Origin: Halococcus agarilyticus
GTDB taxonomy: Archaea > Halobacteriota > Halobacteria > Halobacteriales > Halococcaceae
Reading direction: 5' to 3'
DNA: 64,000 nucleotides
Assembly: GCF_000334895.1 (NCBI RefSeq)
Contig: NZ_BAFM01000002.1
Location: forward strand, 62,001-126,000
Positions 36,897 through 45,585 of the stretch are shown piece by piece. The notes below the pieces were generated by a model. That model had not been told where the DNA came from. It searched no databases and was given only the letters and a program-made list of their open reading frames with translations. Position numbers and translations under genes: made by a program. The first letter of the stretch is position 1. Each line of letters begins with the position of its first letter.

Positions 36897-36960
36897 GCGG
36901 TGCGGTGGCGGGCGGGGGCAGTGGCGGTCGGCGGGGCGGTGGCGGGGCGGACGGCCCTGG
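36897..36960 (+). repeat. GGCGGTGG-rich tract
   Basis: G-rich degenerate repeat (GCGGTGGCGGGCGG-like units) immediately before the double hairpin and copy B of the dispersed element. It is the counterpart of the tract at 4044-4137. With the flanking repeats it fills the 530-nt divergent interval 36789-37318, which holds no supportable gene. Confidence 0.65.
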
Positions 36961-36961
36961 C

Positions 36962-37008
36962 GTCTCGACGAACGGAGTGAGTCGAGGCTCAGGAGAGCTT
37001 GCTCTCCT
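36962..37008. repeat. Double hairpin leading into copy B
   Basis: The first hairpin has an 8-bp stem (36962-36969 with 36981-36988, one wobble) and loop GAACGGAGTGA. The second has a perfect 8-bp stem (36991-36998 with 37001-37008) and loop TT, and overlaps the start of copy B. This is the same two-hairpin arrangement found inside the GNAT coding sequence at 15021-15070. Confidence 0.75.
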
Positions 37009-37174
37009 GGCGGATGAAGGGCGAGGCCCGCTCTGCGGGCCGAGGGCTTCGGCGGTGCTGTGCAGTCGCGGTCTGCGGGGCGGGAAGTGCCAGCAGTTCT
37101 ACCGCGAGCGAACGAGCCGTAGGCGAGTGAGCGAGCGGGTGTTTTTAGCCCAGTTTTTTGCAAAGGGGGGTCGC
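36992..37174 (+). repeat. Dispersed intergenic element, copy B
   Basis: About 183 bp, almost identical to copy A in inverted orientation. It contains CTGGCGGATGAAGGGCGAGG and CGAGGGCTTCGGCGGTGCTG blocks and ends in TTTTTAGCCCAG and a G-run. After an 85-nt insertion carrying another 11-nt-loop hairpin, the outer end CCGCAGTAAAAA shared with copy A reappears at 37260-37270. Confidence 0.85.
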
Positions 37175-37184
37175 GCGAGCGAAG

Positions 37185-37211
37185 CGAGGCGTGAACGAAG
37201 TGAACGCCTCG
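37185..37211. repeat. Hairpin with conserved 11-nt loop
   Basis: Perfect 8-bp stem CGAGGCGT/ACGCCTCG around the loop GAACGAAGTGA. It sits inside the segment that interrupts copy B relative to copy A. Confidence 0.75.
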
Positions 37212-37286
37212 TTGCGAACGGGGAGCGAAAGCGACCCGGGAGCGAAGCGAGCGCGATTCCCCCGCAGTAAAAAAAGTGGTTGGACA

Positions 37287-37295
37287 GAGATAAGT
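37287..37295 (+). promoter_or_regulatory. TATA-like box of ctaA
   Basis: GAGATAAGT centred 28 nt before the ATG at 37319, fitting a leaderless mRNA. Confidence 0.5.
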
Positions 37296-37318
37296 GCGCT
37301 CGGACCCGAACGCGACCG

Positions 37319-37825
37319 ATGGGACTTCGCTTTCGGCATCTGGCCGCCGTCACCACCGGGATGACGTTCGCACTCATCCTGCTCGGGGTGTACACCGCCG
37401 CGGCGGGCGCGGGGCTGTCGTGTGGGGCGCGCTGGCCGCTCTGTAACGGCGCGGTGTTCGGGCTGTTCCCGGCGAACTGGCCGAGCTTCATCGAGTGGTT
37501 CCACCGCCTGGTGGCGATGGTCACTGGCTTCTTCATCCTCGGAACGACCTACGTGGCGTGGCGCGATGGAAAGAGCCGGCGAACGCGGATCGCGAGCACG
37601 GTCGCGCTCGTCGTCCTGCCGGTCCAGGTCCTGCTCGGTGGAGCGACCGTGACGATCTACACCGCGCTGGTCCAGGTGACCCACCACGCCGCCGCGCTGG
37701 TGATCTTCGCCGCGCTGGTCGCCACCACCGTCTGGGCGTACGACGAGCCCGGGACGACCCGCCGCGCGACCGATGCGGACGACGCGGACGCGACCGAGTC
37801 GGGACCGGCCAGTACGGGCGACTGA
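37319..37825 (+). CDS. ctaA: Compact archaeal heme A synthase (COX15/CtaA)
   Basis: A 168-residue membrane protein with four main transmembrane helices. It converts heme O to heme A for terminal oxidases. [13 protein letters not shown] and [11 protein letters not shown] carry the conserved heme-ligand histidines, and the Cys pair (CGARWPLC) sits on the outer loop. It is half the length of bacterial CtaA, matching the compact single-bundle form described for archaea, which probably dimerises. The last 25 residues are an acidic tail. The ABC-transporter operon follows 58 nt later. Confidence 0.88.
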   Translation: MGLRFRHLAAVTTGMTFALILLGVYTAAAGAGLSCGARWPLCNGAVFGLFPANWPSFIEWFHRLVAMVTGFFILGTTYVAWRDGKSRRTRIASTVALVVLPVQVLLGGATVTIYTALVQVTHHAAALVIFAALVATTVWAYDEPGTTRRATDADDADATESGPASTGD

Positions 37826-37883
37826 CCCCACGAGACGCGCGCTCACCGATGATTTTATCTCGCTGCCGTCTCCAGTAGGGGCC

Positions 37884-38966
37884 ATGGACAGACGCACGTA
37901 CCTGAAATCGGCTGTGGGAGCGACGGCAGGGGCAGGGCTCGCTGGCTGTTTGGGTGGCGGTGGCGACGGCAACGGCTCCGGCGGCAACGAGAGTGGCGGT
38001 GACACGACCGAGAGTAGCGGTGAGACGGCGACCGAAGGTGGCGAGGAAACGACCGAGAGCGGGGGAGAGACCACCGAAGACGGAGAAACCACCGAGAGTG
38101 GTGGGGAGACCACCGAGACGGCCGCGGGCAACGAATCGATGGACGAGACCGGCACGGAGGGAGCCGAGTCGACGGCCGGCAACGAGTCGGGCAACGCCTC
38201 GGCCGGCGACATGGAGCTGCCGGAGACGGTCACCATCGGTTCGGACATCCCGTACCGGCCGTTCGAGTTTCGGACGACGGAGGACGACGAGCTCACCGGG
38301 TTCGACGTCGACATCGCCGCAGCGGTCTTCGAGGAACAGTTGGGCATCGGCTACGAGTTCACGGATACGAGCTTCGATACGATCATCCCGTCGCTCAACA
38401 ACGGCAACTTCCGGGTCATCATGAGCGCGATGACGATCAACGACGAGCGGGACGAACAGGTCGACTTCTCCGACCCGTACTTCACCGCCTATCAGACGAT
38501 CATCGTGCTCGAAGGCAGCGACATCAGCGCGAAGTCGGACCTGCAGGGCCAGGCGGTCGGCGTCCAGAAGGGGACGACGGGCGCGAACGCTGCCGAGGGG
38601 CTGAAAGAGGAGTTCGGCGGTGACCTCGAGATCAAGCGCTACGACCAGATCCCCGCGGCGTTCGACGCGCTCAGGAACAACCAGGTGGTGGCGGTGGTCA
38701 ACGACAACACGGTCAACGCCGAGTTCGCCAACCAGGAGGGCAGCGGCGCACGGTTCCTCGAGGGCGAGGGTGCGGCGGCGAACGCGAGCTCGAACGCAAC
38801 CGGGGGCGCGAGTCCGCCGCCGTATCTCACCCTCACGGTCGAGGAGTACGGCATCGCGTTCCGCGAGGACGACGATGCCCTCCTCCAGCGCGTCAACGAG
38901 GCGCTCGCCGCGATCAGGGAAGACGGTACGTACGACGAGATCTACAGCGAGTACTTCAGCGGGTAA
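37884..38966 (+). CDS. Polar amino acid ABC transporter, Tat-exported lipoprotein binding protein
   Basis: A 360-residue solute-binding protein of SBP family 3. The N-terminus has a twin-arginine signal (DRRTYLKSA) with a lipobox LAGC near residue 21, so it is exported folded and lipid-anchored. Residues 22-110 are a Gly/Thr/Glu-rich low-complexity linker encoded by near-repeats. The binding domain follows ([19 protein letters not shown], a [11 protein letters not shown] block). It has its own permease and ATPase directly downstream. The ligand is probably glutamate, glutamine or a similar amino acid. Confidence 0.92.
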   Translation: MDRRTYLKSAVGATAGAGLAGCLGGGGDGNGSGGNESGGDTTESSGETATEGGEETTESGGETTEDGETTESGGETTETAAGNESMDETGTEGAESTAGNESGNASAGDMELPETVTIGSDIPYRPFEFRTTEDDELTGFDVDIAAAVFEEQLGIGYEFTDTSFDTIIPSLNNGNFRVIMSAMTINDERDEQVDFSDPYFTAYQTIIVLEGSDISAKSDLQGQAVGVQKGTTGANAAEGLKEEFGGDLEIKRYDQIPAAFDALRNNQVVAVVNDNTVNAEFANQEGSGARFLEGEGAAANASSNATGGASPPPYLTLTVEEYGIAFREDDDALLQRVNEALAAIREDGTYDEIYSEYFSG

Positions 38967-39008
38967 GGCGTACAGTTTTATGCCGACGCCCACGCCTGAT
39001 GTGTAGGG

Positions 39009-39830
39009 ATGGCGGGATCATACTCCGAGTCGGGAACGGAAACCGAGGAGCCGTTCTTGGACGATCGTGCGCTGAAACTGGTCGGCGTCGTGATCTCGGG
39101 CGCGTTCGCGCTCGCCGTGGCCGCGTTTCTGGCCGCAGTCATCGCGCTGCAGGTCGATTTCGACCTGTTCGTCCAGATCATCCGTCCCCAGTTCGTGGAC
39201 GCCTTCGTCGTCGTGCTGCGGATCGTGCTCATCAGCAGCGTTCTCTCGGTCGTCGCGGGGATATTCGTCGGTCTAGGGCGGGTCTCGGAGACACGATTCA
39301 CCCGCACCATCGCGACGGGCTACATCGAGTTCTTCCGCGGGACGCCGCTCCTCTTTCAGCTGATCGTCATTTACGTCGGTATTCCGGCGTTCTGGCCGCC
39401 GGGCGGGTTCCCGATCTCGAACTTCAGCGTTCCGGCGGCCATCATCGGGCTGACGCTGAACCACGCCGCCTACATCGGCGAGGCGATTCGCGGCGGGATC
39501 GGGGCCGTGCCGGACGGACAGATGGAGGCCGCGCGCTCGCTCGGCATGAGCTACGTCCAGTCGATGCGGGAGGTCGTGTTGCCCCAGGCGTGGCGCAACG
39601 CGCTCGCGGCCATCGGCAACGACCAGGTGATCCTCGTCAAGGACACGTCGCTGCTCTCGGTGCTCGCGGTGCCCGAACTCATCAGCACCTTCCAGGAGGT
39701 CAACAGCGCCACGTTCGACCCGTGGACGCCGATCGTGCTCGTGGCGATCCTCTATCTCGTCATCACGATCCCGCTCGGCAAGCTCGTCCGGTATCTCGAA
39801 GCGCGCGCCGATCCAGCGGGGTCCCAGTGA
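39009..39830 (+). CDS. Polar amino acid ABC transporter permease
   Basis: A 273-residue HisM/GlnP-type permease with about five to six transmembrane helices. The EAA loop that docks the ATPase is visible as [22 protein letters not shown]. The charged first 20 residues face the cytoplasm. Its TGA (39828-39830) overlaps the ATG of the ATPase gene by one base. It is probably a homodimer, since only one permease gene is present. Confidence 0.93.
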   Translation: MAGSYSESGTETEEPFLDDRALKLVGVVISGAFALAVAAFLAAVIALQVDFDLFVQIIRPQFVDAFVVVLRIVLISSVLSVVAGIFVGLGRVSETRFTRTIATGYIEFFRGTPLLFQLIVIYVGIPAFWPPGGFPISNFSVPAAIIGLTLNHAAYIGEAIRGGIGAVPDGQMEAARSLGMSYVQSMREVVLPQAWRNALAAIGNDQVILVKDTSLLSVLAVPELISTFQEVNSATFDPWTPIVLVAILYLVITIPLGKLVRYLEARADPAGSQ

Positions 39831-40576
39831 TGAGCCGGGCTCACGACGCGCCGCTCGTCGAGTTCGAGGGCGTGAACAAGTACTTCGGCGAGGCACACGT
39901 GCTGAAGGACGTCGATCTCGCGATCGACGATCGGGAAGTGTGTGTCGTCGTCGGCCCGAGCGGGTCGGGGAAGTCGACGCTGCTGCGGTGTGCAAACAGG
40001 TTGGAGGAGATCCAGTCGGGCGACATCCGACTGGGGGGCGAGTCGATTTCGGCCCCGGGCGCGAACGTCGACCGGCTCCGCCAGCGCATCGGGATGGTGT
40101 TCCAGAGCTTCAACCTCTTTCCCCACAAGACCGCGCTCGAAAACGTCACGCTCGGCCCGATGAAGGTACGCGGACTCTCCAAGGCCGAGGCAACCGATCG
40201 CGCCGAGGGACTGCTCGATCGCGTCGGGCTCGCGGGCCAGGCCGACTCCTACCCGAACCAGCTCTCCGGCGGGCAACAACAGCGCGTCGCGATCGCCCGC
40301 GCGCTCGCGATGGAGCCCGAGGTGATGCTGTTCGACGAGGTGACGAGCGCGCTCGATCCCGAACTCGTCGGCGAGGTGCTCGAAGTGATGCGGAGTCTCG
40401 CCGAGGAGGGCATGACGATGCTGGTCGTGAGCCACCAGATGGGGTTCGCCCGCGAGGTCGGCGATCGCGTCGTGTTGATGTCAGAAGGCCGGATCGCCGA
40501 GACCGGCGATCCCAAACGCTTCTTCGCGGATCCCGACACCGAGCGCGGTCAGCAGTTCCTCTCGCGGCTGCTCTGA
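39830..40576 (+). CDS. Polar amino acid ABC transporter ATPase (GlnQ type)
   Basis: A 248-residue ATPase. Walker A is GPSGSGKST, the signature is [15 protein letters not shown] and Walker B is [12 protein letters not shown] with the switch His in VVSHQMGF. It drives import of the amino acid delivered by the lipoprotein encoded two genes upstream. It overlaps the permease gene by one base and is convergent with the alcohol dehydrogenase (one base between stops). Confidence 0.95.
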   Translation: MSRAHDAPLVEFEGVNKYFGEAHVLKDVDLAIDDREVCVVVGPSGSGKSTLLRCANRLEEIQSGDIRLGGESISAPGANVDRLRQRIGMVFQSFNLFPHKTALENVTLGPMKVRGLSKAEATDRAEGLLDRVGLAGQADSYPNQLSGGQQQRVAIARALAMEPEVMLFDEVTSALDPELVGEVLEVMRSLAEEGMTMLVVSHQMGFAREVGDRVVLMSEGRIAETGDPKRFFADPDTERGQQFLSRLL

Positions 40577-40577
40577 G

Positions 40578-41639
40578 CTACAGTTCGGTGACGACCTCGA
40601 TCCCCCTGGTTCGGTACTCGCTCATCGCAGCGAGGCGCTCGGAAACGTCGTCGAGTCCGACCTCGCGCGTGACGAGACGGCCGGGATCGAGAACGCCGCT
40701 CTCGACCAGCCGGAGCACCTCGTCGTAGCCCGTCGGCGACAGCCCGCGCACTCCCAGAAAGTCGATCTCCCCGCGGGCGATCGCGTCGGTCGGCAGCGAA
40801 ATCTCGCCGCGCTCGGCGTCGGTCGTCAGCCCGACCTGGACGTGACGGCCGCGCCGCCGGAGGCTCTCGACCGCGTCGCGGCACGTCTCCTGCCGCCCGA
40901 GCGCGTCCATCGTGACGTGCGCGCCGCCGTCGGTGAGCGCCGCGATCGCTCCCGGTACGTCGTCGATTTCCGCCCCGTCGACCGTCTCGATCGCGCCGAC
41001 CTCGTTCGCGAGATCGAGGGTCGCGTCGTCGACGTCGACCGCGACGACCCGTGCGCCGAGCGCGCTCGCGATCTGCACCGCCGAGAGACCCACCCCGCCA
41101 CAGCCGAACACCGCGACCCACTCGCCGGCCGCGATGTCGGCGCAGCGGACGAGCGCGTTGAACGCCGTGACGTACCGACAGCCGAGCGCCGCCGCGTCGA
41201 CCGGCGCGACGCCCTCCCCGAGTTCCGTGAGGTTGTATCCGGCATGGGGGACGTGAACCCGCTCGGCGAACGCCCCTGGTGCAGCGGACTCGAACCCGAG
41301 CGCGCGGTCGTCGGGACAGACGTTCCCGTGGCCGGTCACGCACGCCCCGCAGTCGCCACACCCGAGGTTGAACGGGATCGCGACGCGCTCGCCACCCTCG
41401 AAGGCGGTAACGTGATCGCCGGTTTCGGCGATCCGGCCGACGGGCTCGTGGCCGAGGATCTGTCCGCGGGGAACCCTGTCGTCGGCCCACTCGCCGTGGC
41501 CCTGCCAGGCGTGCCAGTCGCTCCGACAGATACCGCAGGCCTCGACCGCGACCACGGCTCCATGGTTCTCGACGTCGGGCGGCGCGACCGACTCGATCGA
41601 AAGGGGTTCACCGTACTCGCGGAGAACTGCGGCGCGCAT
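40578..41639 (-). CDS. Zinc-dependent alcohol dehydrogenase
   Basis: A 353-residue medium-chain dehydrogenase. Catalytic zinc ligands are Cys38 and His64 (in GHE). The structural zinc uses Cys94, Cys97, Cys100 and Cys108. The cofactor loop is VFGCGGVGLSAVQ, followed by VDVDD (Asp, so NAD rather than NADP preferred). The substrate is unknown. A four-fold 24-bp tandem repeat begins 37 nt before its ATG, in the region expected to hold its promoter. Confidence 0.92.
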   Translation of the reverse strand: MRAAVLREYGEPLSIESVAPPDVENHGAVVAVEACGICRSDWHAWQGHGEWADDRVPRGQILGHEPVGRIAETGDHVTAFEGGERVAIPFNLGCGDCGACVTGHGNVCPDDRALGFESAAPGAFAERVHVPHAGYNLTELGEGVAPVDAAALGCRYVTAFNALVRCADIAAGEWVAVFGCGGVGLSAVQIASALGARVVAVDVDDATLDLANEVGAIETVDGAEIDDVPGAIAALTDGGAHVTMDALGRQETCRDAVESLRRRGRHVQVGLTTDAERGEISLPTDAIARGEIDFLGVRGLSPTGYDEVLRLVESGVLDPGRLVTREVGLDDVSERLAAMSEYRTRGIEVVTEL

Positions 41640-41676
41640 ACCGCGTGGGATGGTTCGTGTGATGAAAACGTCTCGG

Positions 41677-41772
41677 GGCGGTGGATACCGAGGCGGTCAG
41701 GGCGGTGGATACCGAGGCGGTCAGGGCGGTGGATACCGAGGCGGTCAGGGCGGTGGATACCGAGGCGGTGGC
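41677..41772 (+). repeat. 24-bp tandem repeat, four copies
   Basis: The unit GGCGGTGGATACCGAGGCGG plus TCAG occurs at 41677-41700, 41701-41724 and 41725-41748, and almost completely at 41749-41772. The copies are identical except the last four bases of the final one. They begin 37 nt upstream of the alcohol dehydrogenase ATG. Confidence 0.95.
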
Positions 41773-42076
41773 GGCTGGCGCGCGCTCGCGCGCGAGGGAT
41801 GAGCGAACGAGCGACCATCGGGAGCGAGCGAGCGAATCGGCTGGGGAGGTCCGTGGTGCGTTGCGGAGCGGGTTCTCGTTTGTACCGGCAGCAGCGCAGC
41901 GAAACTCGTTCGCTGTTCGAAAGGAAAACGCCTCGAACGGCCCGAAGACGCTCGTTCTTCCTCTTTTTTCCGTCCTGCCCACGACATCTCATCGAGCGTG
42001 CGATCCGAGCGGCGCGGTTGGAAGACCGACGGTGCGCCCACACCGGGCTTCGATCGTCGTCGCTCGACCCGAGCGG
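41773..42076. other. Gene-free interval upstream of the alcohol dehydrogenase
   Basis: About 300 nt between the tandem repeat and the end of rfcL. It contains a GC palindrome near 41781-41800 and GAGCGA-rich motifs (a GAGCGACCATCGGGAGCGA sequence near 41809) reminiscent of the dispersed element, but no good copy. A T-run (CTTTTTTC) near 41963 may terminate rfcL-antisense or other transcripts. No gene is supported. Confidence 0.5.
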
Positions 42077-43570
42077 TCAGTAGAAGTCCGCGAGCCCGGA
42101 CTGGGAGTCGTCGGCTGCGGAATCGTCGCCAGCGGTCTCATCCCGATCGTTCTCGTCATCCGCATCCGTCGAACCCACAGCCGTGGCGTCCGCGCTCGAC
42201 TCATCCTCCGGTTCGCCGCCGTCCGGATCGTCGCTCGTTTCGGGTTCCTCGGTGGTCCGCGTCGCGCCCTCGAACGCGCCCTCGGCGTGCGAGACCGCCT
42301 CTTCGTCGCGCAGTTCGGCGGCGTCGGCGACGATGTCCTGGACCTTGTTGGTGTCCTTCCCGCTACCGGTGATGAACGCGACGTGTTCTGCGTCGAGGTC
42401 GTATCGTGCGGCCATCGTCACCGTCAGTTCTCGATTTTTGCAGTGGTGAGTCATCGCCGAGAGGAACGGCATGACGTCGTTGCGTGCGCTCGCCATGCTC
42501 ATCCCACCGGTCTCGGCGATGTGCTGGGCGACGTAATCGCGCTTCTCACGGGTGCCCCGCGAGCGGCCGAGCTTCGACCAGTAGCTCGGCGGGCCGTACC
42601 GCGTCCAGCCACCTTTCGGCTCGCGTCGGGCGGCCGCGACGCCCGCGGTCATCGCATCGCCCGCGTAGCGCCAGTACGAGTAGTCCTGGGTCGCCCGGAC
42701 CCGGCCGAGCCACCGATCGGCGTTCGCGAGGTTGTCGTAGGCGTCCGCGAGCTCGGCTCCGTGAAAGTCCTTCGGGACGTTGTCTTCGATCCAGTTGATG
42801 AGGTCGTCGGGAGTCTCGTCGACGTCGTAGGAGGCCCGGAGCGCGCCCTCGGCGTCCTCTTCCTTGATGAGCGCGTCGAGGAAATCGAAGATTCCCGTGG
42901 TGCGGTCGCGGTCGCCGGTGACCACGGCCTCGGTGGTGAGCTTCTCGTTCGCCTCCGCGAGCGCCTGGAGGTCGTTGACCGCCCCCCGGAGATCGCCGCT
43001 GTTCGACTCGGCGATCGACTCCAGGGCTTCGGACTCGTACTCGACGTCCTCCCGCCGGCAGATGTCACGGAGCACGGGGAGGATCGAGCGCGCCGAGACG
43101 TCCCGGAACTCGATCGTCTCGCACGCGTTCCGCAGCGAGTTCGACATGTCGTAGAACTCGTTGGCGATGAGCACCATCGGCTGGTCGGCCTCCTTCACGA
43201 GGCTCGTGATCGCGCGCGAGCCACCACGGTCGACGTTCCCGTGAAGATTGTCGGCCTCGTCCATGACGACGAGCCGCCGACCCGTCCCGCCCTCGGTGAG
43301 GGTGCCCGATTTCGCGGCCTCGCCCGCGATCCGTTCGACGACCGCCTTCGTGCGCTGGTCGGAAGCGTTGAGCTCGATCGTCGGCCAGTCCATGTCGGCC
43401 GCGAGCGCGTGGGCCGCGGAGGTCTTGCCGACGCCCGGCGCACCGTGGAGAATGACGGCTTCTCCATGTGAGTCCCACGTCTCGGCCCACTCCGCGAGTG
43501 CGTCCCGGGCCTTGTTGTTGCCCCGGACTTCCGACAGCGTCGACGGACGATACTTCTCCGTCCAATCCAT
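42077..43570 (-). CDS. rfcL: Replication factor C large subunit
   Basis: A 497-residue clamp-loader subunit that opens the PCNA ring and loads it on DNA with RFC small subunits. Walker A is HGAPGVGKTS and Walker B is VVMDEADN; sensor and arginine motifs follow. The acidic C-terminal tail (about residues 425-490) ends with QSGLADFY at residues 490-497, a textbook PCNA-interacting (PIP) box. The ATG at 43570 is chosen because the core begins MDWTEKYRP; longer frames are antisense noise. It lies next to mutL and mutS. Confidence 0.95.
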   Translation of the reverse strand: MDWTEKYRPSTLSEVRGNNKARDALAEWAETWDSHGEAVILHGAPGVGKTSAAHALAADMDWPTIELNASDQRTKAVVERIAGEAAKSGTLTEGGTGRRLVVMDEADNLHGNVDRGGSRAITSLVKEADQPMVLIANEFYDMSNSLRNACETIEFRDVSARSILPVLRDICRREDVEYESEALESIAESNSGDLRGAVNDLQALAEANEKLTTEAVVTGDRDRTTGIFDFLDALIKEEDAEGALRASYDVDETPDDLINWIEDNVPKDFHGAELADAYDNLANADRWLGRVRATQDYSYWRYAGDAMTAGVAAARREPKGGWTRYGPPSYWSKLGRSRGTREKRDYVAQHIAETGGMSMASARNDVMPFLSAMTHHCKNRELTVTMAARYDLDAEHVAFITGSGKDTNKVQDIVADAAELRDEEAVSHAEGAFEGATRTTEEPETSDDPDGGEPEDESSADATAVGSTDADDENDRDETAGDDSAADDSQSGLADFY

Positions 43571-43596
43571 TACGAGCGAGTAACACCGAGTCGCGT

Positions 43597-43884
43597 TTAG
43601 TGGTTGCGAACGGGTTCGCCAACGAACTCCCTGGTTCGGCGCTCGCCGTCGCGGCGGGCCGCCGCGGCCTCGCGTTCGCGCTTCACGAACTCGTCGCGGT
43701 GGTCGTCGTAGTACGCGAGCGCACGGAAGAGGTCGGCCATCGGGATGTCGTACTCGCCGGCGACGACGTGTGCGTTCTCGCCAGCGTCGATGACGCGGCG
43801 CTTGACGTCGAGGACGGTGATCCTGGTGTCCTCGATCCGTGGATCGCCCGAGCGAACCGCGTCGTCGCTGACGATCACAGTCAT
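43597..43884 (-). CDS. DUF433 protein (antitoxin-like)
   Basis: A 95-residue protein whose core matches the DUF433 helix-turn-helix-like domain: GDPRIEDTRITVLDVKRRVIDAGE, then VAGEYDIPMADLFRALAYYDDHRDE. DUF433 proteins are often antitoxins of VapC-type PIN toxins, but no PIN gene adjoins it: rfcL and mutL are its neighbours. It may be an orphan or use a distant partner. The ATG at 43884 sits 27 nt from a TATA-like box. Confidence 0.82.
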   Translation of the reverse strand: MTVIVSDDAVRSGDPRIEDTRITVLDVKRRVIDAGENAHVVAGEYDIPMADLFRALAYYDDHRDEFVKREREAAAARRDGERRTREFVGEPVRNH

Positions 43885-43907
43885 CACCCATCGTATCGGT
43901 CGTACAG

Positions 43908-43915
43908 TAGTAAGG
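43908..43915 (-). promoter_or_regulatory. TATA-like box of the DUF433 gene
   Basis: CCTTACTA on the minus strand, centred 27 nt before the ATG at 43884. It overlaps the 42-nt gap behind mutL, implying separate transcription from the mutSL operon. Confidence 0.55.
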
Positions 43916-43926
43916 TTTGGCTCTCG

Positions 43927-45585
43927 TCAGTCGAATCGGGTGTTCGGCCGTTCGAACCCCCGAGCGAACGTCTCCTCGTCGATCGTCAGCACCGTCGGCC
44001 GGCCGTGCGGACACGCAAAGGGCTGCTCGCACGCGCCGAGGCGTTCGACGAGTCTGGTGGCGTCCTCGCCGGCGAGGGACTCGCCGGCTTTGAGTGAGGG
44101 GTGACACGCGATCTCCTTCAGGAGTTCCTCGCGTGGGTTCTCCGGTTCGTCGCCGGCGAGGAACGTGTCGAGCACGTCGTGAACGGCCGATGGCTCCGCG
44201 ACGCGACCGAGCGGCGCGGGCAGGCCCGTCGCTCGATACGTTCCGCCATCGGCCTCGATTCGGAAGCCGAGCGACGCGATGGCGTCGGAGTGCGCATCGA
44301 CCATCGCCGCCTCGGTGGCCGTCAGCGAGAGTGCGGTCGGCTCGATTCCGATCGAGCTGATCCCGTCGTCGAGCGCATCCCGAAGCCGCTCGAAGTTGAT
44401 CCGCTCGTGGGCAGCGTGCTGATCGACCACGAGGAGGTCGTCGTCGGCCTCACACAGGAGGTAGAGGTCACGAAACTGGCCGATAATATTGATCGCGTCG
44501 AAGGTCGACTCGCCCGCGGGTTCGCCGAGCGACGAGTCGAGATCGAACGCGATTTCGCCTGTGTGTGCGAGGTCCTGGGTCGCGAGCGCCGCCGAGACGG
44601 CCTGCTCGACCGCTGCGGCGACTTCACCCGGATCGGCGAACGCGACTTCGTCCTTCGAGGGATGGACATTGACGTCGACCTTCTCCGGTGGGAGAGCGAC
44701 ATCGATCACGGCGATCGGATACCGGTCGTCGGGCAGCAGACTGCCGTATCCCCGCGTCACGGCGTTTCTGACGGTCTGGTCGTCGAGCGCGCGGCCGTTG
44801 ATCGCGGTGGTGACGTGTGCCGGCGTCGCCCGAGTGATGGAAGGATAGACGACGAGCCCGCTCACGCTGACCCCGTCGGACGACTGATCGTTGCCGCTCC
44901 CGTTCTCCGAGCCGAACTCGGTGCTCTGACCCGCCACTTCCCGGTCGTACACCCCGAGTACCGCGTCGGTGTAGCTCGCCGAGCCGGGCGTCGAGAGCAC
45001 GGTTCGATCGTCGTGGGTGAGCGAGAACCGCACATCCGGATGGGTCAGCGCGTAGTTCGAGACCGCCTCGCTGATCCGGGCGAACTCGCGTTTCGGCGTG
45101 GCGAGTGATTTTCGTCGTACTGGCGTGTTGGCGAACAGGTCAGTGACCGAGACCGTGGTGCCGACCGCCCGCCCCGCCGGTCCCGTCGTTTTCTCCCCGC
45201 CGTCGACGACGACCTGCGTGCCGGCAGCTCCGCTCTCTGCCGCCTTCGTGGTGAGTTCGAGGCGTGCGACCTGTGCGATGCTCGGCAGCGCCTCGCCACG
45301 GAAGCCAAGCGTCGCAACGCGCTCGACGTCCTCTACATCGTGAATCTTGCTCGTTGCGTGGCGCTCGACGGCGAGACGAGCGTCGGCCTCGGTCATCCCG
45401 TGGCCGTCGTCCGTGACTCGAACGAGATCGAGGCCCGCGTTCTCGACGGCGATCTCGACGCTCGACGCGCCGGCGTCGAGGCTGTTCTCCACGAGCTCGG
45501 TGACGACGCTCGCGGGCCTGGTGACGACCTCGCCGGCCGCGATGCGTTCGACGGTTTCGGGATCGAGTTCAGTGATTCTCGTCAT
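43927..45585 (-). CDS. mutL: DNA mismatch repair protein MutL
   Basis: A 552-residue protein. The GHKL ATPase domain shows the ENSLDAGA, DDGHGM and TLGFRGEALPSI motifs. The C-terminal dimerisation domain carries DQHAAHERINFE, the D-Q-H-A-x2-E-x4-E endonuclease motif, together with ACHPSLKAG and FACPHGRP, the accessory metal motifs. It should therefore nick DNA itself rather than rely on MutH. Its first 17 bases overlap the end of mutS, so the pair is one operon read mutS then mutL. Confidence 0.96.
   Translation of the reverse strand: MTRITELDPETVERIAAGEVVTRPASVVTELVENSLDAGASSVEIAVENAGLDLVRVTDDGHGMTEADARLAVERHATSKIHDVEDVERVATLGFRGEALPSIAQVARLELTTKAAESGAAGTQVVVDGGEKTTGPAGRAVGTTVSVTDLFANTPVRRKSLATPKREFARISEAVSNYALTHPDVRFSLTHDDRTVLSTPGSASYTDAVLGVYDREVAGQSTEFGSENGSGNDQSSDGVSVSGLVVYPSITRATPAHVTTAINGRALDDQTVRNAVTRGYGSLLPDDRYPIAVIDVALPPEKVDVNVHPSKDEVAFADPGEVAAAVEQAVSAALATQDLAHTGEIAFDLDSSLGEPAGESTFDAINIIGQFRDLYLLCEADDDLLVVDQHAAHERINFERLRDALDDGISSIGIEPTALSLTATEAAMVDAHSDAIASLGFRIEADGGTYRATGLPAPLGRVAEPSAVHDVLDTFLAGDEPENPREELLKEIACHPSLKAGESLAGEDATRLVERLGACEQPFACPHGRPTVLTIDEETFARGFERPNTRFD

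Noticed and set aside
41677-41772. Possible CRISPR array
   Set aside because: The four 24-bp units are directly contiguous with no spacers, and no cas gene is present.
43597-43884. Complete VapBC-type toxin-antitoxin module
   Set aside because: Only the DUF433 protein is present; neither neighbour is a PIN-domain protein.
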